The notes under the pieces were generated by a model. The model worked only from the letters and a program-made list of their open reading frames with translations, made no database searches and was not told the origin of the DNA. From Chloracidobacterium sp. (GTDB lineage Bacteria > Acidobacteriota > Blastocatellia > Pyrinomonadales > Pyrinomonadaceae): a stretch of 64,000 nt of DNA. Numbering within the stretch: the first letter of the stretch is position 1; every line of letters starts with the position of its first letter. Made by a program: the position numbers and the translations under genes. The stretch lies in contig JADJWP010000002.1 in the NCBI GenBank assembly GCA_016716305.1, forward strand, positions 2,788,501-2,852,500, in the 5' to 3' direction. Shown piece by piece: positions 50,149-58,748 of the stretch.

Positions 50149-51459
50149 CTATCTCCGCTTCGAGTTCATAAGTGCTTCGATCTCGTCAGGATCTTTTGTG
50201 ACCTTTGAAGTTAGATTTCGGTTGCCGTCTTCCGTCACGAGTACGTCATCTTCAATCCGGATCCCGATCCCGCGATACTTCGCCGGAGCAGACTTATCAT
50301 CCGGTGGTACGTAAATTCCGGGCTCCACGGTCAGAACCATCCCTGGTGCGAACGGCCGTGAGTGCTTTGCTTCCTGATCGGAAAAGTAGCGGCCCGCATC
50401 GTGGACATCGAGGCCGAGATAGTGGCCAACTCCATGCATGTAGTATTTCAAGTAGGCCTTTTTCTTGATAAGGTCTGCCGTTTTGCCCTTTAGCAATCCG
50501 AGCTTTACCATTCCTTCGGTCAAGAGCTCGATCGAAAATTCCTGTCGCTTTTTGACCGTGTTGCCGGTCTTGGTCGCTTCGATGCACTTCAGCTGAACAT
50601 CCAACACAACGTCGTAAACCTCGCGTTGGGCCGGCGTGTACTTACCATTTACAGGGAAAGTCCGCGTGATGTCGGACGCGTATCCTTTATACTGCGCTCC
50701 AGCGTCGATAAGGATAAGATCGCCGTCTTTCAGCGGCATGTTGTTCTCGATGTAGTGCAGGATGGTCGCATTAGCTCCGCCGCCGACGATCGAGTTGTAA
50801 GCGACGCCCGACGCACCTTTGTCTTTCATAAACGCTTCCATCATGGCTTCGACCTGACCCTCGTTCATTCCAGGTTTGACCTTTTTCATCGCCAAAATAT
50901 GTGCGTCGGCGGCGATGTTGGCCGAGACCTGCATCAGTTCTACCTCTTCGGGCGATTTATGGAGACGCATCTCTCCGGTAATGATCGTCGGGTCGATAAT
51001 CGTATGCGGCGGATAAGCGGTCTTGAGCCGGCGCACACGCTGGCCCGAAAGGTGCTGCAAGATCTGCTGGTCAAGTGCTTTATCGACCGCAAAGCGGTAA
51101 TAGAGTTTTTCGCGACCATCAAGGATCTTAGGCAGATCGGCGGCAAACCTATCTATCGAAATTGCTCGGCTGGCGCCATAATTCTTTACTGCTCCTTCGA
51201 CTCCCTCGCGGCGGCCGTACCATGTCTCCATCAACGGATCGCGCGGACGGACGTAGAGCGTGTATGGCGACTTTGAATTCTGGGGGTCGACAACCGCGAT
51301 CGCATCAGGCTCGGGGAAGCCAGTCAGATAATAGAAATCCGGATCTTGATGAAACTTGAACTCCGTATCATAACTCCGCGTTACCTCGTGTGCGGCTGGG
51401 AAAATGGCGATGGAGTTCTTCTCCATTTGCTCGATGAATCGTTTTAGCTGCTGTCGCAT
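50149..51459 (-). CDS. pepP: Xaa-Pro aminopeptidase (M24 family)
   Basis: 436 residues from the ATG at 51459; a TTG twelve codons upstream is less likely. The N-terminal AMP_N domain shows FKFHQDPDFYYLTGFPEPDAIAV. The catalytic pita-bread fold has the five metal ligands in LILIDAGAQYKGYASDITRTFPV (two Asp), HGVGHYLGLDVHDAG (His), MVLTVEPGIYVP (Glu) and GIRIEDDVLVTEDG (Glu). It removes an N-terminal residue preceding Pro with two Mn or Co ions. It is monocistronic with its own terminator. Confidence 0.95.
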   Translation of the reverse strand: MRQQLKRFIEQMEKNSIAIFPAAHEVTRSYDTEFKFHQDPDFYYLTGFPEPDAIAVVDPQNSKSPYTLYVRPRDPLMETWYGRREGVEGAVKNYGASRAISIDRFAADLPKILDGREKLYYRFAVDKALDQQILQHLSGQRVRRLKTAYPPHTIIDPTIITGEMRLHKSPEEVELMQVSANIAADAHILAMKKVKPGMNEGQVEAMMEAFMKDKGASGVAYNSIVGGGANATILHYIENNMPLKDGDLILIDAGAQYKGYASDITRTFPVNGKYTPAQREVYDVVLDVQLKCIEATKTGNTVKKRQEFSIELLTEGMVKLGLLKGKTADLIKKKAYLKYYMHGVGHYLGLDVHDAGRYFSDQEAKHSRPFAPGMVLTVEPGIYVPPDDKSAPAKYRGIGIRIEDDVLVTEDGNRNLTSKVTKDPDEIEALMNSKRR

Positions 51460-52041
51460 ATAACGGAAGTGTATCTGAAACTGAGAAAGCGGCAAAGAGC
51501 GGCGACTACAATGAAGTGAATCGGTCGATAAAAGTATGGACGGCCCGCTGTTGATCTATTACCAACGATAGCAGCGTCGGTGTTTTGCTTGTTTCGTTTC
51601 ACCGCGGAGTACGTGTGTTTCCATGAAACATACTTTGCGACTGAAACACGTGAAATCGAGGCGTATTTCATCCGCCAAATTTTCCGTTCAACTCTCACAC
51701 CTCGATCTTGGACCATGTCGCAGCCAGATCAATTGCCGATCTGCGCGATCTGCAGCGATTTTCATGATCTGCAATGGGCCCATGTAATGTTAAATCGGCG
51801 GGCGTAGATAGGCCGCGAGCGGTGCTGCGGTGGCCAGGCCGTCTCATCGGCGACGTGGTTCACGCTCGGCTCGGCCTCGAGGACACAGATCATCCCGTTC
51901 GGCGCCGCCACCGGCCGCCCGATCCCGAATACGTTCGTGAGGTAAAGTTCGGTGTTGCAGACATAAGGAGCTATTGAAAGCAATTCTGCTTAGGCTCTTC
52001 TAATTTTGAAACCTCCATTTGTGCTAAGCTAGTCAGCAATT
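51460..52041. other. 582-bp gap with no convincing gene
   Basis: This is the longest non-coding stretch in the window. It holds the upstream region of pepP (left) and of queE (right). The segment 51815-51930 is markedly GC-rich. Read on the minus strand (51983-51762) it has a 73-codon open frame with protein-like text (CNTELYLTNVFGIGRPVAAPNG), but no start context or family is recognised; it may be a gene remnant. No tRNA, terminator or repeat was found. Confidence 0.5.
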
Positions 52042-52692
52042 TTGACCGAGCTTCGAATAACCGAAATATTCCTTTCGATTCAGGGCGAGTCGTCGCATGC
52101 CGGCCGTCCGTGTTCATTCGTCCGGCTGACGGGCTGCCCGATGCGGTGTGTCTGGTGCGACAGCGAATATACTTTCACAGGCGGCGAAAGGATGTCGTTC
52201 GAGGCGATACTGACACGGCTCGACGAATTCGGATGCAACCTTGTAGAGATCACCGGCGGTGAGCCGCTAGCTCAAAACAATGTATTTTCGTTCATCACTT
52301 CGCTTTGCAATCGGAATTATGAGGTTCTGATCGAGACCGGCGGTTTCGTGTCAACGGAAATGGTCGATTCGCGTGCAAGTATCATTCTCGACGTAAAATG
52401 CCCCGCTTCGGGCGAGTCCGACAGAAACCACTGGCCGAACCTGGAATGGCTTCGGCAGGACAAGGATGAGGTGAAGTTTGTCGTCGCAGATCTTGCGGAT
52501 TGGGAGTATGCGAAGGACATTATAGCTAAATACGCACTTGAGACCCGGGCAAAAAACGTTTTGATATCGCCGGTTTACGGCATTGAGAATCTTGCCGAGA
52601 TCGCCGAGGCCGTTTCTCGCAGCCAGTTAAGGGTACGCCTGAATCTTCAATTGCATAAATACATCTGGGGAGCGGACGCGAGAGGCGTTTGA
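52042..52692 (+). CDS. queE: 7-carboxy-7-deazaguanine synthase
   Basis: 216 residues, apparently starting at a TTG (52042); the first ATG lies beyond the catalytic loop, so it cannot be the start. The motif GCPMRCVWCDSEYTF gives the radical-SAM CxxxCxxC cluster ligands, preceded by QGESSHAGRPCSFVRLTG, the QueE pattern. VEITGGEPLAQ and the LLISPVYG-like stretch VLISPVYGIENL follow. It converts 6-carboxy-tetrahydropterin to 7-carboxy-7-deazaguanine on the way to queuosine. It overlaps or abuts the beta-lactamase-like gene, with queC next. Confidence 0.93.
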   Translation: MTELRITEIFLSIQGESSHAGRPCSFVRLTGCPMRCVWCDSEYTFTGGERMSFEAILTRLDEFGCNLVEITGGEPLAQNNVFSFITSLCNRNYEVLIETGGFVSTEMVDSRASIILDVKCPASGESDRNHWPNLEWLRQDKDEVKFVVADLADWEYAKDIIAKYALETRAKNVLISPVYGIENLAEIAEAVSRSQLRVRLNLQLHKYIWGADARGV

Positions 52693-52718
52693 ATTTCACG
52701 TCCCAACGTACGATCTAT

Positions 52719-53633
52719 ATGAATATGAATGTCTGGAGATCAACTTGCTTAGTCGCTATCTTAGGGATCCTGAGTTCGATCGGTTCTGCTCAGTCGAGGC
52801 CTGGATCTGCCGCACCGCAGTCGATCGACGCAAGAGTCCAAGCCGCGATCGGTGATTTCAAGGGCAAGGTTTGGATCTATGCGAAGAACCTCGACACGGG
52901 AAAGGATTACGGCCTGCGGTCGGATGAACAGGTCCGTACGGCAAGCACTATAAAGCTGCCGATAATGACCGAGGTATTTCGGCAGGTTGCCGAGGGCAAG
53001 ATCGCCTGGACCGATGAGATCGTAATCAGCAAACAAAATAAGGTCGGCGGTTCAGGCATCCTGGGTGAATTCACTGATGGTTCGAAGATCGATCTGAGAA
53101 CGGCGACCAACCTCATGATCGTCTTGTCGGACAATACGGCGACGAACATAGTGCTGGACAAAGTTACAAGCAACGCGGTGAACGACCATATGGCAAAACT
53201 CGGCCTGAAGGACACATTGTCCCTGCGCAAGGTCGGCGGCGGAGGCGATGCGAAGGCGTATGACGAACCCTTGAACAAGCTTTTTGGTATCGGCCGATCG
53301 TCCCCAAAAGATATGGTGAGGTTGTTGGAAATGCTCGAGCGCGGCGAGGTCGTTTCGAAAGAGGCTTCTGCAGAGATGATCGCCATCCTCAGACGACAGC
53401 AATACAAAGACGGCATCGGCCGGAATGCGCTTGATACCGTGCCGGTCGCATCAAAATCAGGTTCGCTTGACCGCCTGCGATCTGACGTTGGCATTGTCTA
53501 TACCCGCCGGGGGCGGATTGCAATGGCGATCACCGTCGATGATATGCCGGTCGTACAATACATAATGGACGACATGGGCAACGAACTGATCTGGCGGTTG
53601 TCGCAGATATTACAGGAAGGGCTTGCCAGGTGA
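52719..53633 (+). CDS. Class A beta-lactamase-like serine hydrolase, exported
   Basis: 304 residues from the ATG at 52719; a TTG at 52689 overlapping the queE stop is possible. The signal peptide ends near IGSAQ. Class A motifs: SxxK Ser76-Lys79 (TASTIKLP), SDN 137-139 (VLSDNTATN) and KSG 246-248 (VASKSGSLDR). The omega-loop element reads DEPLN (182-186), so aligning its Asn with Asn170 puts Asp at the position of Glu166 and the Glu one residue later. Deacylation may be altered, and a beta-lactamase or a D-Ala-D-Ala-type hydrolase is possible. It is translationally linked with queE and queC (stop overlaps the queC start by 4 nt). Confidence 0.82.
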   Translation: MNMNVWRSTCLVAILGILSSIGSAQSRPGSAAPQSIDARVQAAIGDFKGKVWIYAKNLDTGKDYGLRSDEQVRTASTIKLPIMTEVFRQVAEGKIAWTDEIVISKQNKVGGSGILGEFTDGSKIDLRTATNLMIVLSDNTATNIVLDKVTSNAVNDHMAKLGLKDTLSLRKVGGGGDAKAYDEPLNKLFGIGRSSPKDMVRLLEMLERGEVVSKEASAEMIAILRRQQYKDGIGRNALDTVPVASKSGSLDRLRSDVGIVYTRRGRIAMAITVDDMPVVQYIMDDMGNELIWRLSQILQEGLAR

Positions 53634-54295
53634 CAGCGATCGTTCTTGTGTCAGGAGGGATGGATTCGTGCGTTACGGCGGCAATGGCTGCGGCCGAGAA
53701 TGACGTGTTGGCGATGCTACACCTATCTTATGGCCAGAGGACGGAGGAACGCGAACGCCGGGCGTTCAATGAGATAGCGGACCACTACGACGTCGCGATC
53801 CGTCTGGACGTTTCGATCGAGTATCTGGCTGAGATCGGCGGCTCGTCGTTAACGGATCCCAGTATCGATGTTTCTGAGGCCGATCTTGATTCGACGAAGA
53901 TCCCAACGAGCTATGTGCCGTTTCGCAACGCGAACATGCTTGCAATAGCGACGAGTTGGGCCGAGGCGATCGGCGCGACGAGTATCTACATCGGCGCGGT
54001 CGCGGAAGATTCGAGCGGTTATCCGGATTGCCGGCCGGAGTTTTACCAGGCGTTCCAAAAGGTGATCGACACCGGAACAAGGCCCGAATCCTGCATCGAG
54101 ATACGGACGCCGATCATCCATTTCTCCAAGGCTGAGATCGTAAGAAAGGCGGTCAGCCTGAATGCCCCGCTGCATCTTACATGGTCGTGCTACCGAAGCT
54201 CGGAGCAAGCCTGCGGAACATGCGATTCGTGCGCACTTAGACTCCGCGGGTTCGAACAAGCGGGCATAGCCGACCCGATCGACTACGCTAACTGA
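53630..54295 (+). CDS. queC: 7-cyano-7-deazaguanine synthase
   Basis: 221 residues from a GTG at 53630 that overlaps the preceding stop by four bases. The N-type PP-loop ATPase motif is VSGGMDSC (7-14). TSYVPFRNANMLAIATSWAEAIGA and IGAVAEDSSGYPDCRPEFYQAFQ are QueC-specific. The C-terminal zinc site is in CYRSSEQACGTCDSCALR. It makes preQ0 from 7-carboxy-7-deazaguanine, ATP and ammonia. Its 3' end overlaps the convergent gene by 8 bp. Confidence 0.95.
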   Translation: MTAIVLVSGGMDSCVTAAMAAAENDVLAMLHLSYGQRTEERERRAFNEIADHYDVAIRLDVSIEYLAEIGGSSLTDPSIDVSEADLDSTKIPTSYVPFRNANMLAIATSWAEAIGATSIYIGAVAEDSSGYPDCRPEFYQAFQKVIDTGTRPESCIEIRTPIIHFSKAEIVRKAVSLNAPLHLTWSCYRSSEQACGTCDSCALRLRGFEQAGIADPIDYAN

Positions 54296-54977
54296 CCTCT
54301 GATCTTGAATCGTCCTCTGGCCGTTCGCGAACGAGTGAAGCATTTCGCTTTTCCTCGAGTTCGACGATCTTGACTTTCAATCTCTCGATCTCAGCGTCGA
54401 TCTTCGCGAGATCATCGTCACCCGCACTAAGACGGTGAAAGACCGGCGTGACAACCGTGAGTGCGGCAACCACGATCGAAAGCACTCCCATGATGCGGGC
54501 AAGCATCGTCTCCGATGGGTCAATGTGAGCCCAGATGACCCACAACGTCAGGCCCGTGAGTGACCAGACAAATACGTGGACGGCGATAAGCGACCAGGCG
54601 AACCGGCGGTCGAGCGTTGCGAGCGATAGAAGCGAGACGTGCGAGCAGGCAAATGCCAGCAGCGTCGCGGACATCACGAAATGCGGAAAATAGTGGGCTT
54701 TGGTGTCGAAAGCGCTCCACAGCATGATCAACCAGAGAGCACCCGATATCACCGCGAAAACGATACCCGCGATCGGTATAATGCGGCCCTTTCCTGCTTC
54801 TATGCATGCGCCGCATGCGAGGCCGAGAACACTTGTCACCGTGACCGTCAGCGTTGTCATCATGATCTTGGTCTCAAACTCGCCAAAATCGCCGAACAGC
54901 ATTACACCGATGCCGATGATCGCGCTAAGCAAAACTGAAGCAATGAACAAGTAGAGGAATAACCGCTTTGTGGTCAT
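54288..54977 (-). CDS. Multi-pass membrane protein of unknown function with C-terminal coiled coil
   Basis: 229 residues. About six hydrophobic segments are visible (for example LFLYLFIASVLLSAIIGIGVMLF, VTVTSVLGLACGACIEAG, IAGIVFAVISGALWLIMLW, RIMGVLSIVVAALTVVTPVF). A charged helix DDDLAKIDAEIERLKVKIVELEEKRN at about 184-210 is a likely coiled coil. No family is recognised. It converges on queC with an 8-bp overlap of coding ends. Nothing in the neighbourhood points to a function. Confidence 0.7.
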   Translation of the reverse strand: MTTKRLFLYLFIASVLLSAIIGIGVMLFGDFGEFETKIMMTTLTVTVTSVLGLACGACIEAGKGRIIPIAGIVFAVISGALWLIMLWSAFDTKAHYFPHFVMSATLLAFACSHVSLLSLATLDRRFAWSLIAVHVFVWSLTGLTLWVIWAHIDPSETMLARIMGVLSIVVAALTVVTPVFHRLSAGDDDLAKIDAEIERLKVKIVELEEKRNASLVRERPEDDSRSEVS

Positions 54978-55049
54978 ACGAACGCCTCCAGCGGAAACAT
55001 ACTACTTTTCTACTTAAATGCAAGGCCTGAAATGTCGGGGATTGAATCG

Positions 55050-56327
55050 CTATATCGTGAGTCGGTCACGGTCGATCTTAAAGTCACTAAAGTCGCCGAT
55101 GGCAGCGAATGCAACGGCCTCGGTCTGAAAAGAATCGCGTGCGATCGCGACAATGTCGTCCATCGTGATCGCGGCAAGTTTCGCGAGCGATTCTTCAAGC
55201 GGTATCTGGCGGCCGTGCGTCATCTCCATATGAGCGAGCGTCGCTGCACGCGTGGCAGAATCCTCAAGGCCGAGGAGGACCGAGGCCCGAGCCTGATCTT
55301 TCATCAGCTGAAGTTCTTCGGCGCGGATGCCGTTCCTGACGATCGAGCGCATCTCATCGATGACAATATCCACTACCTCGCCGACCTGTTCGGGCGACGT
55401 TCCGGCCGAAACCGAAAACATTCCGCAGTCGCTGAAAAGCACTGCAGATGAGCCGACGCTGTAGGCGAGGCCGCGTTCCTCACGAACCTTTTGCCATAAA
55501 CGGCTTGAGGTGCCGCCGCCGATGATATTTGTCAGCAGATCGGCAGCGTAACGGCGATCGTCCCGGGCGTTAACAAAAGGCGACGCGATTATAAGATGCG
55601 CCTGTTCGAGTTCCGATCTGTGCTCGACGATGATCGGGGCGGCAGCTGAGGGCAATGCGATGTCGAAAGGGTTCGGCGTTTCGTTCGCGGCAAACCTTTG
55701 AAGATCCATCGCAGAAGCGCGTTCGACCAATCGGTCATGCGAGATATTGCCCGCGGCCGTAATGACCAAATTCGACGGGCAAAAGGAGCGCCGGTGATAT
55801 TCAGACGTCATTGCGCTGCCAAACTGTTTTACGGTTTCGGGCGTTCCGGCGATAGAAAGCCCGAGCGGATGGTCGGGAAAGAATGCGCAATGAAAAATAT
55901 CACCGAGATATTCTTCGGGCGAGTCGTCGATCATCTTCATCTCTTCGATGATCACGCGCTGCTCGCTTTCGAGATCGATCTCGTCGAATCGCGGAGAGGT
56001 CAGCATATCGGCGATGAGGTCGAACGCCTGATCAAAGCGGTCATCTATGATCTTCATCGCAAAAGCCGTATCTTCGTGTGTGGTGAAGGCATCAAGATTG
56101 CCCCCGAGCCGATCGGTCTCAACGGCGATCTCTAGGGCTGAACGGCGTTCTGTGCCCTTGAAGACCGTGTGTTCGATGAAATGTGATATCCCGTTCAGTT
56201 CGAGCGGTTCGTGACGCGACCCGACCCTGTAAAAGAACCCGAGTGTCACCGATCGGACACCGGCCATCTTATCGGTCAGGATCGTCAGGCCATTTTCCAG
56301 ACGTGTTTCTCTTATCTCTTCCCTCAT
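55050..56327 (-). CDS. M16-family zinc metallopeptidase (insulinase/processing-peptidase type)
   Basis: 425 residues. The inverted zinc motif HxxEH is His49-Glu52-His53 in GISHFIEHTVFKGTE, with Glu129 (VIIEEM) at the expected distance as third ligand. The C-terminal half has NIIGGGTSSRLWQKVREERGLAYSVGS, the conserved Arg/Tyr substrate-binding region of M16B peptidases. No signal peptide is seen. It is of PqqL/YmxG type and likely degrades peptides as a homodimer. Confidence 0.93.
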   Translation of the reverse strand: MREEIRETRLENGLTILTDKMAGVRSVTLGFFYRVGSRHEPLELNGISHFIEHTVFKGTERRSALEIAVETDRLGGNLDAFTTHEDTAFAMKIIDDRFDQAFDLIADMLTSPRFDEIDLESEQRVIIEEMKMIDDSPEEYLGDIFHCAFFPDHPLGLSIAGTPETVKQFGSAMTSEYHRRSFCPSNLVITAAGNISHDRLVERASAMDLQRFAANETPNPFDIALPSAAAPIIVEHRSELEQAHLIIASPFVNARDDRRYAADLLTNIIGGGTSSRLWQKVREERGLAYSVGSSAVLFSDCGMFSVSAGTSPEQVGEVVDIVIDEMRSIVRNGIRAEELQLMKDQARASVLLGLEDSATRAATLAHMEMTHGRQIPLEESLAKLAAITMDDIVAIARDSFQTEAVAFAAIGDFSDFKIDRDRLTI

Positions 56328-56405
56328 TGTACGAAAGGATAGAGACTAGCACGGCGAAACGAGATAATCGACCCGAAACGCGCGACTGATGGTCGATGGG
56401 CTGGC

Positions 56406-56435
56406 AAAAACGAAGCGGAAGCTGAGCTTCCGCTT
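56406..56435 (-). terminator. Rho-independent terminator after the flotillin gene
   Basis: Perfect 10-bp stem AAGCGGAAGC/GCTTCCGCTT (56413-56422 with 56426-56435) with a 3-nt loop. It is followed on the minus strand, two bases on, by a T5 run (56410-56406). It lies just past the stop at 56447 and ends the NfeD-flotillin operon. Confidence 0.9.
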
Positions 56436-56446
56436 TCTTGACTTGG

Positions 56447-58084
56447 CTAATCGGCGACCGGTTTCGGCGGCGGAGGCGGTGCCGTCTTTGGCGATTCTTT
56501 TGTCGGGGAAACGCTTTTCTCACCGGTTTGCTCGATTCCAAGCTGCGCAAGAACATCGGGCCAATTAAGTCCGAGCGCCTGAAGCTGCTGAAGCAGCGAG
56601 AAGATCACGGTCGGGCCGGTCTGAGCAAAACGATTAATGCCGCTCTGGTGACCGTCGCCGTTGCCGCCCTGATCGATCATCACGACCTTGTCGATATTGC
56701 CAAGCGGCTGCGCGACGGCCTGAAATACCGGTGCCGACGATTCGATTATCGAGGGCAGCTTTTCGAGGATCGTCTGAAGGCGGGCAGCATCGTTGAACTC
56801 GCGCCACGCGGCAGCCTTCTCCTTGATCGCGGCGGCTTCGGCAAGGCCTTGTGCCTCGATCGCTTTTGCTTCGGCCAAGCCTTTTGCCTGGAGACGCTCG
56901 GCTTCGGCGAGGCCGACGGCGCGTATCTTTTCTGCTTCTGCCTTGCCCTCGGCGGCGACCGCGGCTGCTCGGCCCTGTCCCTCTCGTTCGAGTGTCTGAG
57001 CCTCGGCTTCGGCGGTGGCGATCTGCGCCTGTTTGCGGCCTTCGGCTTCGAGGATCGCTGCTTCCTGCAGGCCTTGGGCACGAAGAACCGCGGCTTTACG
57101 GTCGGCTTCGGCCTGCTTGACGACGGTCGCCTCGAGTTCTTTCTCTTTGCGCATGACCTCCTGTTCCTGAACAGAGATCATTTCCTGCGTCCGGACCTTT
57201 TCGACGCGAACTTCTTCGGCGGTCACCTGCTGCTGTGCCTTGGCGTCGGCGAGCGGACCGGCCTGGCTCGCTTTTGCACGTTCGGCCTCGATCTCGGCCT
57301 GCACTTGCGCCTTTTGTATTTCGGTCTCGCGTTGCGATTGGGCGATCTGGGCTTCGGTCTCAAGCCGGACCTTTTCGCCCTCTTGCAGTGCAAGCGAGGC
57401 CTTTATCTTCGAATCGCGATTCGCCTCGGCCTGGCCGATCTCAGCATCGCGTTTTACTTCGGCAGTTCGGCGTTTGCCGAGCGCGTCGAGGTAGCCTTCT
57501 TCATCGGATATTTCCTGGATCGTCAGAGCATCGAGCCCGATGCCCATTTTCTCGAGGTCTCCGGCGGCCTCGGTGGTGAGCTTCTGCGCGAAAGACTGGC
57601 GGTCGTTGTTGATCTCTTCGACGGTGAGCGTGCCGAGGATCGCACGAAGGTGGCCCTCAAGCGTCTGGAAAACGAGCCGATGAAACTGCTCTTGCGGCAT
57701 GCCCAGAAAGCGTTCCGCCGCCGATCTCAGAGACGTGTCGTCGCCCTTTATCTTTACGTTTGCGACTGCTTTTACGCTGACCGGTACGCCCTGCACCGTG
57801 TAAGCACGCGAGGTTGCGAGCGGGACGGTGATTACGTTGAGATCCAGATACTCGACCTTTTCAAGAAAGGGAAAGACGAGCGTCGCACCGCCGCGAACCA
57901 GGCGATAACCGGCGATCGAGCCATCGGCAAGTTTTCGTTTGCGGCCCGAAATTACGGCCGCTTGATTTGGCGACACCTTGATATAATTGCGGCTGATCAG
58001 CATCAGCGCGATCAGGGCCGCAACGACGATCACAAGGATCACGATCGGTATCAGCAGCGTCGAGTAGTCAAACAAAAGGTCCAT
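56447..58084 (-). CDS. Flotillin-like (SPFH) membrane scaffold protein
   Basis: 545 residues. An N-terminal membrane segment (about 7-31) is followed by an SPFH domain (LVRGGATLVFPFLEKVEYLDLNVITVPL; GHLRAILGTLTVEEINNDRQSFAQKL; DLEKMGIGLDALTIQEISDEEGYLDALG). Residues about 220-440 form a long Ala/Glu/Lys/Gln-rich coiled coil with EA repeats, typical of flotillins. The C-terminus is Pro/Lys-rich (APPPPPKPV). Flotillins organise membrane microdomains. The partner NfeD gene is directly upstream, the common pairing. Confidence 0.94.
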   Translation of the reverse strand: MDLLFDYSTLLIPIVILVIVVAALIALMLISRNYIKVSPNQAAVISGRKRKLADGSIAGYRLVRGGATLVFPFLEKVEYLDLNVITVPLATSRAYTVQGVPVSVKAVANVKIKGDDTSLRSAAERFLGMPQEQFHRLVFQTLEGHLRAILGTLTVEEINNDRQSFAQKLTTEAAGDLEKMGIGLDALTIQEISDEEGYLDALGKRRTAEVKRDAEIGQAEANRDSKIKASLALQEGEKVRLETEAQIAQSQRETEIQKAQVQAEIEAERAKASQAGPLADAKAQQQVTAEEVRVEKVRTQEMISVQEQEVMRKEKELEATVVKQAEADRKAAVLRAQGLQEAAILEAEGRKQAQIATAEAEAQTLEREGQGRAAAVAAEGKAEAEKIRAVGLAEAERLQAKGLAEAKAIEAQGLAEAAAIKEKAAAWREFNDAARLQTILEKLPSIIESSAPVFQAVAQPLGNIDKVVMIDQGGNGDGHQSGINRFAQTGPTVIFSLLQQLQALGLNWPDVLAQLGIEQTGEKSVSPTKESPKTAPPPPPKPVAD

Positions 58085-58135
58085 AGCAATATTCCTCAGG
58101 TAAAGGGCTTAAGATCGTAAATGTCGCGGCTGGCC

Positions 58136-58687
58136 CTATTCAGAAGATTCCTCAGTGACGATCACCGAGTCGCCGGCCACGGCCGTAATTTTAACGACGG
58201 ATCCGGGCCGGATCTCTCCGCCGCTAGACGTCCGGGCAAGCTTTTCGACGCGTTCGTCGCCGACGCGGGTCGTAATTTGGCCGAGCTCGCCGGGTTTGAT
58301 CGTGACCGTGACCTGTGCCGTTCGCCCGACCAGATCTGAGTCGGTAACGGTTGTCGAGGCCTGCTGGCCGACCAGGAAGCGGCCGAATGCCGACACGACA
58401 CCACCGAACACGACACCGCCGAGCAGACCGGCGATCGAACTTGCGACCGCACCAAATCCGGACCAAACGGCGATCGATCCGAATCCGCCAAATGCCGTGA
58501 TAAAGACGGCGATCACGCGGCTATCGAGAAACCCAAAATCAACACCGCTGTCGCCTCCGAGATCCGCTTCGCCGCCGAACATCTCGAAAATGTCGCCGAG
58601 GACGAGCGATGCGAGCAAAAACACAAATCCGACGCCGCCAATTATCGCAAAAAGCAACAATAGATTCGTGCTCGAAATAAAGTCCAT
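58136..58687 (-). CDS. NfeD/YuaF-like membrane protein with OB-fold
   Basis: 183 residues. Hydrophobic segments lie at about 7-31 (LLLLFAIIGGVGFVFLLASLVLG), then FLDSRVIAVFITAFGGFGSIAVWSGFGAV and SIAGLLGGVVFGGVVSAF. A C-terminal small beta domain (LVGRTAQVTVTIKPGELGQITTRVG..GEIRPGSVVKITAVAGDSVIVTEE) is the NfeD OB-fold. It is 51 bp upstream of the flotillin gene and is presumed to act with it at the membrane, as YuaF does with FloT. Confidence 0.9.
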   Translation of the reverse strand: MDFISSTNLLLLFAIIGGVGFVFLLASLVLGDIFEMFGGEADLGGDSGVDFGFLDSRVIAVFITAFGGFGSIAVWSGFGAVASSIAGLLGGVVFGGVVSAFGRFLVGQQASTTVTDSDLVGRTAQVTVTIKPGELGQITTRVGDERVEKLARTSSGGEIRPGSVVKITAVAGDSVIVTEESSE

Positions 58688-58748
58688 TCAGGGCTTCTCC
58701 TCAATTCGGTTGGTGAACGATCGCAGACATAATACACCGAAAACTCTG

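Noticed and set aside
51762..51983. A real small gene in the pepP-queE gap
   Set aside because: No Shine-Dalgarno, no recognised family and no neighbour support; kept only as a possible remnant.
56438..58120. A 560-codon open frame on the plus strand opposite the flotillin gene
   Set aside because: It is the complement of the Ala/Glu-rich coiled coil, gives a Leu/Phe/Gly-rich nonsense protein, and the minus-strand flotillin is a clear SPFH family member with its own terminator.
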